Of a stretch of DNA of 35,434 nucleotides, positions 23,702-31,812 are shown piece after piece; within the stretch, counting starts at the first letter, position 1; every line of letters starts with the position of its first letter. Below the pieces are notes generated by a model. The model did no database searches. It was not told the DNA's origin and was given only the letters and a program-made list of their open reading frames with translations. Location of the stretch: positions 1 to 35,434 of the forward strand of contig JABARW010000004.1 in NCBI GenBank assembly GCA_019186845.1, given 5' to 3'. Source of the DNA: Planctomycetota bacterium (GTDB lineage: Bacteria > Planctomycetota > UBA8742 > UBA2392). Position numbers and translations under genes: made by a program.

Positions 23702-24673
23702 ATGCGTCGGTTTGTTTCCATCCTGGCTGTGTCGGTGGCGCTGCTGCAACTGGGCTGCGCCACTAGCGGCGAGATAAAGTACACGGGTGCCAACGCGCCC
23801 GCGGACGAGCCAAGCTGGATCAAAGACCCTGAAGCCACCGCTGTAACCCGTGATGGCGGCAATCGGTCGGATACCACGCGCACGGATTCCAACCGAGTCG
23901 ACATCCCGGTCTACGAGTTCGCCCAGTTGCGCTGCCATTACACCGGCGGCGCGCGCACGGCGTGGCAGGGTCTCGATGCCCGCTATAGCGGCGAGCAGTT
24001 TGATGCCACGCGCGTCATTGACGCCTTTGATACGCGCAAGACCGAGGCCTGGCTGAACTCCCGCCAGATGAATGAGCAGCTCAACTTGCGCGTCAACCGC
24101 ACCCTGTTCAGGGGTATGGAGGCCGAGGAAGAGCTTTATCGCCGCTATGGGCGTGACCGCATCACGGCCTACTCAGCTGACGCCACCACTTGGTATGAGC
24201 GTGGCCCGGACAGGACTCGAGCCTTCATGTCCAATGAGCAGGTCGAGGCTGTTCGCGCGCAGGATGAGTTGGAGGCCGCGCGTACTCGCGAGGGCTTCTT
24301 CCACGCTTCCGGCGAGCGGGTGATCGGGCTTCATCTTTTCAAGTACGCCAATCGTGAACTGGTGGGCGATGGCGTGGAGATTACGTACACGCTCATCTAC
24401 CACAACACCAATGAGTACGACACCGGCCCCACGGAAATCGATGAGCCGGTGCCTTACTATACGACTTACCTAACGGGCAGCGCCACACTGCCCAAAGAAC
24501 GGACGTCGGTGAATTTCATTGCACGCCCCGGCAATCGTGACCTACTGCGCTGGAGCTTCGCCCAAGGCATCAAGGCGGGCGAAACCGGGCAGATGACCTA
24601 CAAGGTCAAGGTCCTGCTGGACGCGCCCTACGACCAGCGCCCGCCCGAAGACCAGCCCAAAGCCGGCCGCTAG
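23702..24673 (+). CDS. Hypothetical lipoprotein with a DUF11-like C-terminal domain
   Basis: A 323-residue protein. MRRFVSILAVSVALLQLGCA is a signal peptide with an LQLGC lipobox. Residues 20-215 are charged and helical-rich, with no recognised domain. The C-terminal 90 residues read like a DUF11/CARDB-type Ig-like module: VEITYTLIYHNTNEYDTGPT, then DEPVPYYTTYLTGSATL, then LRWSFAQGIKAGETGQMTYK. Such modules usually serve in envelope or surface proteins. It starts at 23702; the longer open frame from 23549 overlaps the previous gene. It ends 5 bp before a terminator, closing the lipoprotein operon. Confidence 0.78.
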   Translation: MRRFVSILAVSVALLQLGCATSGEIKYTGANAPADEPSWIKDPEATAVTRDGGNRSDTTRTDSNRVDIPVYEFAQLRCHYTGGARTAWQGLDARYSGEQFDATRVIDAFDTRKTEAWLNSRQMNEQLNLRVNRTLFRGMEAEEELYRRYGRDRITAYSADATTWYERGPDRTRAFMSNEQVEAVRAQDELEAARTREGFFHASGERVIGLHLFKYANRELVGDGVEITYTLIYHNTNEYDTGPTEIDEPVPYYTTYLTGSATLPKERTSVNFIARPGNRDLLRWSFAQGIKAGETGQMTYKVKVLLDAPYDQRPPEDQPKAGR

Positions 24674-24677
24674 GCCA

Positions 24678-24706
24678 GCGCCGCGATGCTCGCGGCGCCT
24701 TTCTTT
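24678..24706 (+). terminator. Rho-independent terminator of the lipoprotein operon
   Basis: GCGCCGCGA (24678-24686) pairs with TCGCGGCGC (24690-24698) across a TGC loop, followed by CTTTCTTT. Confidence 0.85.
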
Positions 24707-24712
24707 GCAGCG

Positions 24713-24747
24713 TTGTGAGCCCGGGTCTCGCCGCTATACTCGCGCCC
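24713..24747 (+). promoter_or_regulatory. Promoter of the hopene cyclase operon, leaderless geometry
   Basis: TTGTGA (24713-24718), 16-bp spacer, TATACT (24735-24740), then seven bases to the ATG at 24748. The predicted transcription start coincides with the start codon. The sequence TATACT-[C]GCGCCC-ATG is nearly identical to that before the gene at 3610. Confidence 0.55.
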
Positions 24748-26877
24748 ATGTCCAAGGCACACCAGACGCTGCACCGCGAACTCACACGCAAGAAAGGCGG
24801 CAGCCACCGCAAAATCCGCAACATCCTCCATGAACTGGAGGGGCTTGAGTCCCTGCTGGAGAAGTTCTCCGCGCAGCCCCGCCGCGCCGACCGAAGCAAC
24901 GATCCGGCGCTGGACGTCGCCATTGCGCGGCAGCAGTCGCGGATGCTGGCCATTCGCGACAAAGGTGAGGTCTACTGGAACGCTGAGCTGGACAGCAATG
25001 CCGGTCTCGGTGCCGAGTACATCATGATGCTGCACTTTCTGGGCATCGCAGGACAGCCCGAGTGGGCCGAGCGTCAGCGCAAAGTCGCCAACTACACACG
25101 CCAATGGCAAAACAAGGATGGCTCGTGGAGCATCTACGCACGGGGGCCCGGGCACCTCAGCTACAGCGTCACATGCTACTTCGGGCTCAAGCTTGCGGGC
25201 GATTCATCCGACGCGCCACACATGGTGAAGGCCCGCGACTGGATCAGGGCCCACGGCGGCGCCATGCTTATTGGTGTGGAGCAGCGCTTCCTGCTGGCCC
25301 TGTTTGGCCAGTATGACTGGGCCGGAGTGCCTCCGATTCCGTCTTGGATGGTCCTGCTGCCGCACCTGCCCATGCTGCCGCGTGCGCTTGAGAACAAGCT
25401 GTTGAACATTTACGACCTCAGCTACTGGTGTCGCATTTCGCTGGTACCGATGAGCGTGCTGTATCAGCTCAAGCCCCTGGTGCGAATCGACGAGCGCCTG
25501 GGTGTCGAGGAATTGTTCCTCGAGCCCAAGGGCGAGCGCCGCTGGAGCTTCGCCCCCGTCAGCGAACCGGGACTGATGAGCTGGGGCGGATTGTTCAGCG
25601 TGGGTGCCAAGGCGGTCAAGGCCTTGGAGTTTGCCACCAACGGCGTTGTGGCCAAGGTGGCGCTGAACAAGGCTCAGAAATGGATCCTGGATCACCAGGA
25701 TGACAGCGGGGACTGGGGCGGCATCTACCCGCCCATCATGTACAACATCATGGCGCTTTCGCGCCTGGGTATGCCGCTGTCTGACGCTCGCATCCTCAAG
25801 GCTTTCAAGGCGCTGGATCGCTTCATGATTTACCACGCCCATTGCGATGGTTTGCACGTGCAGGCTTGTGTCAGCCCCGTATGGGATACGGCTTGGGCGC
25901 TCTATGCCTTGGGTGAATCGGGCTTTGACACGCGCGACACGGAGTTTCAGCGCGGCATTGACTGGCTCTACTCGCGTCAGATTCTGCGCGACGGTGACTG
26001 GGCGGTAAAGAACCCTGATGCCATCCCGGGCGGCTGGTGCTTCCAGTTCTACAACGACTTTTACCCCGACCTCGACGACACCGCCGTGGTGCTTCAGGCC
26101 TTGCTGTTCGGCGGCTATCCCAAAGGGCTGGGGGGCCGTGTGGAGCAGACTCGGATTGGGCTGGAGTGGGTGCTGTCCATGCAGAACCAGGACGGAGGCT
26201 GGAGTGCCTTCGAGTGCGGCGTGGACAAGGCGCTCGTCAATCACATTCCATTCAACGACCTGAACAACATGCTCGACCCCAGCACGGCCGACGTTACGGG
26301 CCATGTGCTGGAGATGTTGGGACATTTCGGCTTTGATCTGAGTTTTGCGCCCTGCCGGCGAGCGGCAGAGTACTTGCGCAAGAACCAGGATCGCGAGGGT
26401 GCGCGGGCCGGAAGTTGGTGGGGGCGCTGGGGCGTGAACTACGTCTACGGCACCTGGAGCGCGCTGGCGGGTCTGGCGCAGGTCGGCGAAGACATGTCCA
26501 AGCCCTACGTACGCAAAGCTGTGGCATGGCTCTACAGCGTGCAGAACGAGGATGGCGGCTGGGGCGAAGGCTGCGAGACCTACAAGGAACCCGAGCGTGC
26601 TGGCCGCGAAATCTCAGGTCAAAGCACGCCTTCCCAGACGGCCTGGGCGCTGCTGGGCCTGCTGGCCGCGGGCGAAGTGGATGATTCGCGCTTGCGCCGC
26701 GGCGTGGCCTGGCTCTTGAACCGTCAACTTCCCCAGGGCGGCTGGGAAGAAGAATTGTACACGGGTACGGGCTTTCCCAATGCGTTCTATCTGAACTACC
26801 ACTTCTATCGCGAGTATTTCCCGCTGCTGGCGCTGGGGCGCTACCGCAACGCGAAGTGCGGTCTGAAGCCCATCTGA
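24748..26877 (+). CDS. shc: Squalene-hopene cyclase
   Basis: A 709-residue monotopic membrane enzyme that cyclises squalene to hopene/diplopterol for hopanoid synthesis. The catalytic DxDD motif is intact as Asp441-Leu-Asp443-Asp444 (YPDLDDTAVVLQAL). QW repeats are visible: QNKDGSW, DDSGDWGG, QNQDGGWSAFECG (about 478), QNEDGGWGEG and LPQGGWEEE. The C-terminus FPNAFYLNYHFYREYFPLLA is standard. The N-terminus has an extra charged helical segment. Start 24748 is preferred over 24715 because of the adjacent -10 element. It heads a run of four same-strand genes. No other hopanoid genes (hpnC/D/E, hpnH) are present in the window. Confidence 0.95.
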   Translation: MSKAHQTLHRELTRKKGGSHRKIRNILHELEGLESLLEKFSAQPRRADRSNDPALDVAIARQQSRMLAIRDKGEVYWNAELDSNAGLGAEYIMMLHFLGIAGQPEWAERQRKVANYTRQWQNKDGSWSIYARGPGHLSYSVTCYFGLKLAGDSSDAPHMVKARDWIRAHGGAMLIGVEQRFLLALFGQYDWAGVPPIPSWMVLLPHLPMLPRALENKLLNIYDLSYWCRISLVPMSVLYQLKPLVRIDERLGVEELFLEPKGERRWSFAPVSEPGLMSWGGLFSVGAKAVKALEFATNGVVAKVALNKAQKWILDHQDDSGDWGGIYPPIMYNIMALSRLGMPLSDARILKAFKALDRFMIYHAHCDGLHVQACVSPVWDTAWALYALGESGFDTRDTEFQRGIDWLYSRQILRDGDWAVKNPDAIPGGWCFQFYNDFYPDLDDTAVVLQALLFGGYPKGLGGRVEQTRIGLEWVLSMQNQDGGWSAFECGVDKALVNHIPFNDLNNMLDPSTADVTGHVLEMLGHFGFDLSFAPCRRAAEYLRKNQDREGARAGSWWGRWGVNYVYGTWSALAGLAQVGEDMSKPYVRKAVAWLYSVQNEDGGWGEGCETYKEPERAGREISGQSTPSQTAWALLGLLAAGEVDDSRLRRGVAWLLNRQLPQGGWEEELYTGTGFPNAFYLNYHFYREYFPLLALGRYRNAKCGLKPI

Positions 26878-26900
26878 CTTGTCATTCCCGTCCTGATGCC

Positions 26901-27605
26901 ATGAGCGAAGCTGCTCCACAAAAGCCCAGAGAAGAGACCATCGAGAAGTTCATCGCGCGCCTGCGCCGCGCGGAGCTTCCGGACGGCGCTTTCAACCTCT
27001 ACGCCCATAACCACCCCGAGCACGACGCCCGCGCCGGCGCGGCCAAGCGCCGCGAAAACCTGCGCCGTTACCTCAAGGCCCTGCCTGAGCCGCGCTTTGC
27101 CCTGGTGGGGCTGTGCCCCGGCTACCGCGGGGCCCGTTTCACTGGTATTGCCTTCACCGACGAGGTTCACCTCTGCTGGCCCGGCACGCTCTTTGACCGC
27201 ACCAGCGCGCGTGCTGAGCCTTGGCGCGAGCGCAGCGCGTCATGCGTCATGGACGTGATCGGCGGTCGCACGGATATCGTCTGCTGGAATGTTGTGCCCT
27301 GGCACTGCCATGAAATCGGCAACCCGCTCAGCAACACGGACCCCGGCACGGGGCTCCTTGAGCTGGGTGTGGGTGAACTCGAGTTTTTCCTGTCACGTCT
27401 GGCGCCCCACGCCCAGGTCATCGCCGTGGGCCAGCTCGCCCGCGACACGATTGATCGCTTTGCGGGGCGTCTGGCCGCGGCTCGCAGGTCGGTGGGCGCG
27501 CAGCACGTGGCACCTCTACATGTGCGACATCCGGCCCACGGAGGCGAGGCCGAGTTCCGTGCCGGGCTGGCCAAATTCTTGAACCTGGGGAACGATGCCG
27601 AGTAG
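26901..27605 (+). CDS. Uracil-DNA glycosylase superfamily protein with Cys in motif I
   Basis: A 234-residue protein. The UDG-fold blocks are visible: motif I GLCPGYRGARFTGIAFTDE (residues 70-88), a central WNVVPWHCHEIGNPLSN, a VIAVGQLARDTI strand-helix and a late motif HVRHPAHGGEAEFRAGL (His210, His213). Related bacterial proteins usually read GEAPGYRG in motif I; here the third position is Cys72, the slot taken by Asp, Asn or Ala in characterised families. The family suggests removal of uracil or another damaged base from DNA, but the specificity cannot be told. It lies 23 bp after the cyclase gene, with a weak ribosome site. Confidence 0.75.
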   Translation: MSEAAPQKPREETIEKFIARLRRAELPDGAFNLYAHNHPEHDARAGAAKRRENLRRYLKALPEPRFALVGLCPGYRGARFTGIAFTDEVHLCWPGTLFDRTSARAEPWRERSASCVMDVIGGRTDIVCWNVVPWHCHEIGNPLSNTDPGTGLLELGVGELEFFLSRLAPHAQVIAVGQLARDTIDRFAGRLAAARRSVGAQHVAPLHVRHPAHGGEAEFRAGLAKFLNLGNDAE

Positions 27606-27662
27606 CCGGAACTGAGGCGCGCGTTGGCCGCTTGCGCCAGAGACTCACGGGTAGCCACTGTC

Positions 27663-28253
27663 ATGAATTATCTGGCCCATTTGCTACTGGCCGATGGTTC
27701 GCCGGAGTCTCTCGTTGGCGGCCTGCTGGGGGACTTCGCCAAGGGGCTTGACCTGGCAGGATTACCCGCACCGATGATGCAGGCACTGATGGCACACCGG
27801 CGCATCGATGCATTTACCGATGCTCACGAGTTCGTCAGGCGTTCACGCGCGCGCATCTCGCCGAAGTATTCGCGCTTTGCCGGTATTCTGGTGGACGTGT
27901 TCTATGACCACTTCCTCGCCGTCAGCTGGACATCCTGGTCGCGCGAGAACCTGGGGGAGTTTTCGCAGCGTGTCTATGCAGCCCTGCAGATCCACGAGGC
28001 ACTGCTGCCGGCGCGGCTGGCAGCAGTGCTGCCGCGCATGAAGGCGGAAGACTGGCTGGGCGGCTATGCGAAGATCGACAACATCGGGCATGCACTGGCC
28101 GGGCTGCAGCGGCGATTGAGGCGGCCCATGGAGTTGACTTCGGCGCTCTCCGAACTCAGGGCCGGGTACACTGACCTGGCGCAGGACTTTGCCCGGTTCT
28201 TTCCCGAACTGCGCCGCTTCACCTTGAACCTTGAGAGTGCGCAGCCGTTATGA
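27663..28253 (+). CDS. AcpH-like acyl-carrier-protein phosphodiesterase
   Basis: A 196-residue protein beginning MNYLAHLLLADGSPESLVGG, the characteristic AcpH opening. It is followed by GLLGDFAKG, HRRIDAFTDAHEFV and VDVFYDHFLA, whose His and Asp residues fit the metal-dependent HD-like site. Characterised AcpH removes 4'-phosphopantetheine from ACP. An in-frame upstream start at 27624 has no family match. It lies 57 bp after the UDG-like gene and is probably co-transcribed. The activity is inferred from family resemblance only. Confidence 0.78.
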   Translation: MNYLAHLLLADGSPESLVGGLLGDFAKGLDLAGLPAPMMQALMAHRRIDAFTDAHEFVRRSRARISPKYSRFAGILVDVFYDHFLAVSWTSWSRENLGEFSQRVYAALQIHEALLPARLAAVLPRMKAEDWLGGYAKIDNIGHALAGLQRRLRRPMELTSALSELRAGYTDLAQDFARFFPELRRFTLNLESAQPL

Positions 28254-28326
28254 AGCTCATCGCGCGGCATCCCGGGGACAAGAGGCCGAGCGACCGGGGA
28301 GGACCAACCGAGGCGTGGAGACAGTC

Positions 28327-29973
28327 ATGTCGAACACGCTGGAAATACAGCCGGAAGAGTACACCCAGGCGGCGCCGTCAGCGCGCCAGGAGTTGCACCC
28401 GCTCGCATCGGTGCCGTGGGTGGCAGTGGCCCTTGCCGTCCATGTCCTGTTGCTGGTGATTGCCTGGTTCATCATTCCCTACGTGCCAATGAACAAGGCT
28501 GTCGAAGTCATCACGGCCTCGACTCAGACTGACCCCCTGCCGCCGCCTCCGGAAATGCGCGCGCCGGAAAACTCCGACTGGCCCGATCCCGACAAGGTCG
28601 TCGAACAGCCTTCGCCTGTGGCCAAGCTGAGCGAGAATGCGGAGGATGAGCGTGCCGAGGACCCCTCGGAGATTCCCAACCAGAGTCTGGCTCCTTCAGA
28701 CTCTGACAGTGAGCAGGAGTCCACGCACCCCAACAAGAAGGGCAACACGGGAGCCGTAGGCCTGGGTGGAGGCATTGCTGGGGGCGGTGGCCGTCGCGGA
28801 GACGGGGGTCTTGAGCATCGCAGGCCGCGCGGCGATGGCCCGGGCGGCCACACTCGCCCCCAGGTGGAATCCGCTCTACGCTGGCTGGCCGACCACCAGA
28901 GTATCGAGGGCAACTGGAGCGCGACGCGCTTCAGTGAGGACAGCCGCCGCAAGAATGCCCGCAAGACTTACAACCTTGAACTCGTTGCGCCCGGCGACCC
29001 CAAGGGTGACAGGGGTTGGGATGTCTCGGTGGACGTCGGGCTCACTGGCCTTTCGTTGCTGGCCTTCACGGGCGCAGGCTATGACCACAAGACCGGTCCC
29101 TACACGGAAACTTGCCGCCGCGGTGTGATGTATCTGCGCAAGGTGCAGTACGAGGACGGCTGCTTTGGCCCCAAAGACGACGACCACTTTGTCTACAATC
29201 ACGCCATCTGCACCATGGCTGTTGTGGAACTCTACGATCTGTCTGGAGACTCGCTGCTTAAGAACATGAGTCAGCGCGCCGTTGATTTCATCCTCAAGGC
29301 CCAGAACCCAGGCAGTGGTTGGCGGTACGGGGTCAAGCCGGGCGAGAATGACACTTCCGTAACGGGCTGGATGGTGCTCGCGCTGAAGAGCGCGAAGATG
29401 GCGGGCCTGGAGTTTGAAGCCCGCAGGGTCTATCGCGAAGCCGCACAATGGCTGGACGTTGCCACAGTCGAGGTCAATGGCTACCCCAAGACTGGTTACA
29501 ACCTGCCGGGCTCCGATAATGCTCGCCTGCGCAGTGCGCAGCACTATCAGCAGAACCCCTCCATGGACTCAATCAACATCATGACGCGACTGTTCATGGA
29601 GGACAGCAAGTGGGACGTCAACCACCCGATTCTGCGCAAGCAGGCCGCAGAGTGCGCGCGTAACGTGCCCGCGTGGGAGCATACCAAGCTGGATTTCTAC
29701 TACTGGTACTACGCCAGCCTGGCTCTGTACCAGATGGGTGGAAGTTCCTGGAACGCATGGGAAGGCCCCATGTCCAAGACCCTGCTGAACAGTCAGAGGG
29801 GCTTCCGCCCAGAAGACAGGGGCAGCACCCACGAAACTCTGGACGAACACGGAAGCTGGGACCCCGTGGACGCATGGGGCAGCGCCGGCGGCCGAGTGTA
29901 TGCCACGGCCATCAACTGCCTGACGCTTGAAGTCTGGAACCGCTTCAAGCGGGTGCAGGAAAGCAAGAAGTAG
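28327..29973 (+). CDS. Membrane-tethered prenyltransferase/squalene-oxidase-repeat protein
   Basis: A 548-residue protein with a TonB-like layout. A short cytoplasmic N-terminus is followed by one TM helix (about 31-53, VPWVAVALAVHVLLLVIAWF), a proline-rich and acidic linker (60-130, with DPLPPPPEM), a glycine-rich stretch (138-180) and an all-helical toroid (180-548) in the periplasm or outer face. The toroid shows repeat signatures of the prenyltransferase/squalene cyclase fold: ALRWLADHQSIEGNWSATRF, RGVMYLRKVQYEDGCFGP, AVDFILKAQNPGSGWRYG and LDFYYWYYASLALYQMGG. There is no DxDD motif, so cyclisation is unlikely. Such proteins are common in Planctomycetota; function unknown. It ends the cyclase operon before a strong hairpin. 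Confidence 0.85.
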   Translation: MSNTLEIQPEEYTQAAPSARQELHPLASVPWVAVALAVHVLLLVIAWFIIPYVPMNKAVEVITASTQTDPLPPPPEMRAPENSDWPDPDKVVEQPSPVAKLSENAEDERAEDPSEIPNQSLAPSDSDSEQESTHPNKKGNTGAVGLGGGIAGGGGRRGDGGLEHRRPRGDGPGGHTRPQVESALRWLADHQSIEGNWSATRFSEDSRRKNARKTYNLELVAPGDPKGDRGWDVSVDVGLTGLSLLAFTGAGYDHKTGPYTETCRRGVMYLRKVQYEDGCFGPKDDDHFVYNHAICTMAVVELYDLSGDSLLKNMSQRAVDFILKAQNPGSGWRYGVKPGENDTSVTGWMVLALKSAKMAGLEFEARRVYREAAQWLDVATVEVNGYPKTGYNLPGSDNARLRSAQHYQQNPSMDSINIMTRLFMEDSKWDVNHPILRKQAAECARNVPAWEHTKLDFYYWYYASLALYQMGGSSWNAWEGPMSKTLLNSQRGFRPEDRGSTHETLDEHGSWDPVDAWGSAGGRVYATAINCLTLEVWNRFKRVQESKK

Positions 29974-30018
29974 TCGGCGCACTGGGCAGCGCCGGATTCC
30001 CGGCCTCGCAACGGGAAG

Positions 30019-30056
30019 CAACAGGGGCACGCAACGCGTGCCCCTGTTGGTTTGTG
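30019..30056. terminator. Bidirectional terminator between convergent genes
   Basis: A perfect 14-bp stem (30019-30032 with 30036-30049, core AGGGGCACGC/GCGTGCCCCT) with an AAC loop, followed by GTTTGTGTT. It separates the prenyltransferase-repeat gene from the convergent DUF4863 gene. Confidence 0.85.
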
Positions 30057-30069
30057 TTGAGGCCCGACG

Positions 30070-30537
30070 TCAGGATTTCTTCCACTCCACGGCGCCGTCG
30101 GGCAGCAGGTAGAAGATCAGCATGGTGCCGCCGGACACTGACGGAACGTGTTCGCTGCCGGGTGCAAAGACCGCCCACCCCGGCCCGTGGCCGCAGAACT
30201 TGGGTTGACCTTCGAGACAAATGCAGAAATTCGCCTCGCCTTTGGTGTGGCGATGCCACGGACCGCTGGCTGAAAGCAGTACGGCATCGACGGAAAAGCC
30301 CATGGCCTTCTCGGCTTTGGCTACGCGAGAGAACCGGCTGCCCTCGTTGCCCTTGTCGCAGAGCCAGCCTTCCTTGATGCCCAGTTCGCCCAGGGTGGCA
30401 AGCCTCTTGCCCACGACGCTCTCGAGCCCGAACTCGGCATTGAGGGTGGCCTGAGCGTCGCCCGGTCTGGCCAGGTCCAGCGTCCGAAGTTTGGTTAGAA
30501 CCGGCGCAAGCGCTGCAATGATGACTTCATTGGCCAT
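30070..30537 (-). CDS. DUF4863 cupin protein, 4-hydroxylaminobenzoate lyase-like
   Basis: A 155-residue cytoplasmic protein. The helical N-terminal half (LAPVLTKLRTLDLARPGDAQ, EGWLCDKGNEGSRFSRVAK) matches the DUF4863 family, which includes PnbB, the 4-hydroxylaminobenzoate lyase. The C-terminal half is a cupin with PWHRHTKGEANFCICLEGQP and a later FAPGSEHVPSV supplying the metal-ligand-type His residues. No nitroaromatic pathway genes are nearby, so the lyase activity is doubtful; only the family is supported. It lies 39 bp after a two-TM unknown on the same strand. Confidence 0.7.
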   Translation of the reverse strand: MANEVIIAALAPVLTKLRTLDLARPGDAQATLNAEFGLESVVGKRLATLGELGIKEGWLCDKGNEGSRFSRVAKAEKAMGFSVDAVLLSASGPWHRHTKGEANFCICLEGQPKFCGHGPGWAVFAPGSEHVPSVSGGTMLIFYLLPDGAVEWKKS

Positions 30538-30576
30538 GATGGGGCAACCTACAGGGACATGCGTACAGTTCCAAGG

Positions 30577-31719
30577 TTAGTTTTCGCCCGACTGGTCCTG
30601 ATCACCGTAGCTGCCCAAGGGTTTATTGGCGTCGCCAATACGGTATCTGCCGACTTTGTTCGGAGGCGGGCTGTACTCGGTGGCTGAATCCAGAGGGTCA
30701 TGGGCGCCCTGTTCATCGGAACGGTCGGCGGGGGTGGAGCCGCTGAAACCGCCCAAGGCGGAGAGTCTCAGTTCCACCTCCGAGTCCCCGCCTTCGACAA
30801 ACTCGCGGTTTGTCCCACTGCCATCCTGCGCGCCCACTATGTTACCGCTTGCATCGGTCTTGAAGACCTTCGTCTGCTTGGGCATCGCTCCCGGCGCGGC
30901 TTCACGCTTGGGAAAGTCCTTGAACATGGATTTGCCCACGCGCAGTGCCCGGAAGGCTTCTTCGCGCGTGGCGCGGTCAGTCGCCAGGGCCGGCGCAAAG
31001 GGCACCATGAGATGAAAAAACACGAAGTGGTTCGGCGTTCTGGCGTGATACCAGACAAGGTCTCCGCGCTGACAGGAGCGCACTGCATCCCACTCCACTC
31101 CCACGAGCTCCGGCCCCGCACCGCGGTCCACAAGCAGGGCGACAACCTCGGGGGGGGCCGCCATCTTCGCTGAACGGTCAAACACCGCGCTGAGCAGACC
31201 GCGTCCGCCTCCGCGGATGCGCGTACTGTTAATTCCCGCCAGGCCGGCGGGCCCGGCATATTTCTCAAAGTGCTTGGCAGTGCCAAAGCAGAGTACCGCT
31301 GGAAAGAAGTTCAAGGTGCGATACTGGCCCAGACGGCTCCACTCCAGCGCGGCAACACCAAAGGCCACGATTGCCACCAGCCCGCCCAAGGTTGCGATGA
31401 TGGTCCTCACCACCCCCAGATCGGGACTCAAGACCAGGTAGGGCAGGACTGCTAACACCGCCCCGACAAAGCCCGCAGCACCCAGCACGCCAAAGGCGAG
31501 CCTGGCTCGAGGCACAAGATCACGGGGTGTGGCCATGGGCGGGCGCGGCAGGGTGACGTCGCCGGCGGCCACCATCGCGCCGGTTTCGGGCTTGAGTACC
31601 TCCGGCAGCTTGTCGTCGGGCGGGAGTTTGTACTCGGGTTCGTGCGGCTTGCCGGCGGCGGCTGCCGGTTTGCGAACGCCCGAGCCCTGCTCCCAAGGAG
31701 CGAGATCGTCGCCAGGCAT
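30577..31719 (-). CDS. Hypothetical protein with two transmembrane helices
   Basis: A 380-residue protein. The N-terminal 70 residues are proline- and lysine-rich (PEYKLPPDDKLPEVLKPETG). Two TM helices at about 75-97 and 102-125 form a hairpin. A soluble domain follows (AVLCFGTAKHFEKYAG, EVVALLVDRGAGPELVGVEW, GDLVWYHARTPNHFVFFHLM), then a disordered acidic, glycine-rich tail. I recognise no family. GGGAG seven bases upstream supports the ATG at 31719. It is probably transcribed with the DUF4863 gene. Both soluble ends should face the cytoplasm if the helices form a simple hairpin. Confidence 0.7.
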   Translation of the reverse strand: MPGDDLAPWEQGSGVRKPAAAAGKPHEPEYKLPPDDKLPEVLKPETGAMVAAGDVTLPRPPMATPRDLVPRARLAFGVLGAAGFVGAVLAVLPYLVLSPDLGVVRTIIATLGGLVAIVAFGVAALEWSRLGQYRTLNFFPAVLCFGTAKHFEKYAGPAGLAGINSTRIRGGGRGLLSAVFDRSAKMAAPPEVVALLVDRGAGPELVGVEWDAVRSCQRGDLVWYHARTPNHFVFFHLMVPFAPALATDRATREEAFRALRVGKSMFKDFPKREAAPGAMPKQTKVFKTDASGNIVGAQDGSGTNREFVEGGDSEVELRLSALGGFSGSTPADRSDEQGAHDPLDSATEYSPPPNKVGRYRIGDANKPLGSYGDQDQSGEN

Positions 31720-31765
31720 GGAAGACTCCCGCAGCGCAGAATGACCGCATGGTAGCACAAGCAAA

Positions 31766-31793
31766 CGGGGCCGACATCAGCATGTCGGCCCCG
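31766..31793 (-). terminator. Rho-independent terminator of the ferredoxin-ald operon
   Basis: CGGGGCCGACAT (31766-31777) and ATGTCGGCCCCG (31782-31793) form a perfect 12-bp stem with a four-base loop. On the minus strand it is followed by TTTGCTTG, 20 bp beyond the ald stop. Confidence 0.85.
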
Positions 31794-31812
31794 GGCGGGA
31801 AGTTGCGCAGGA

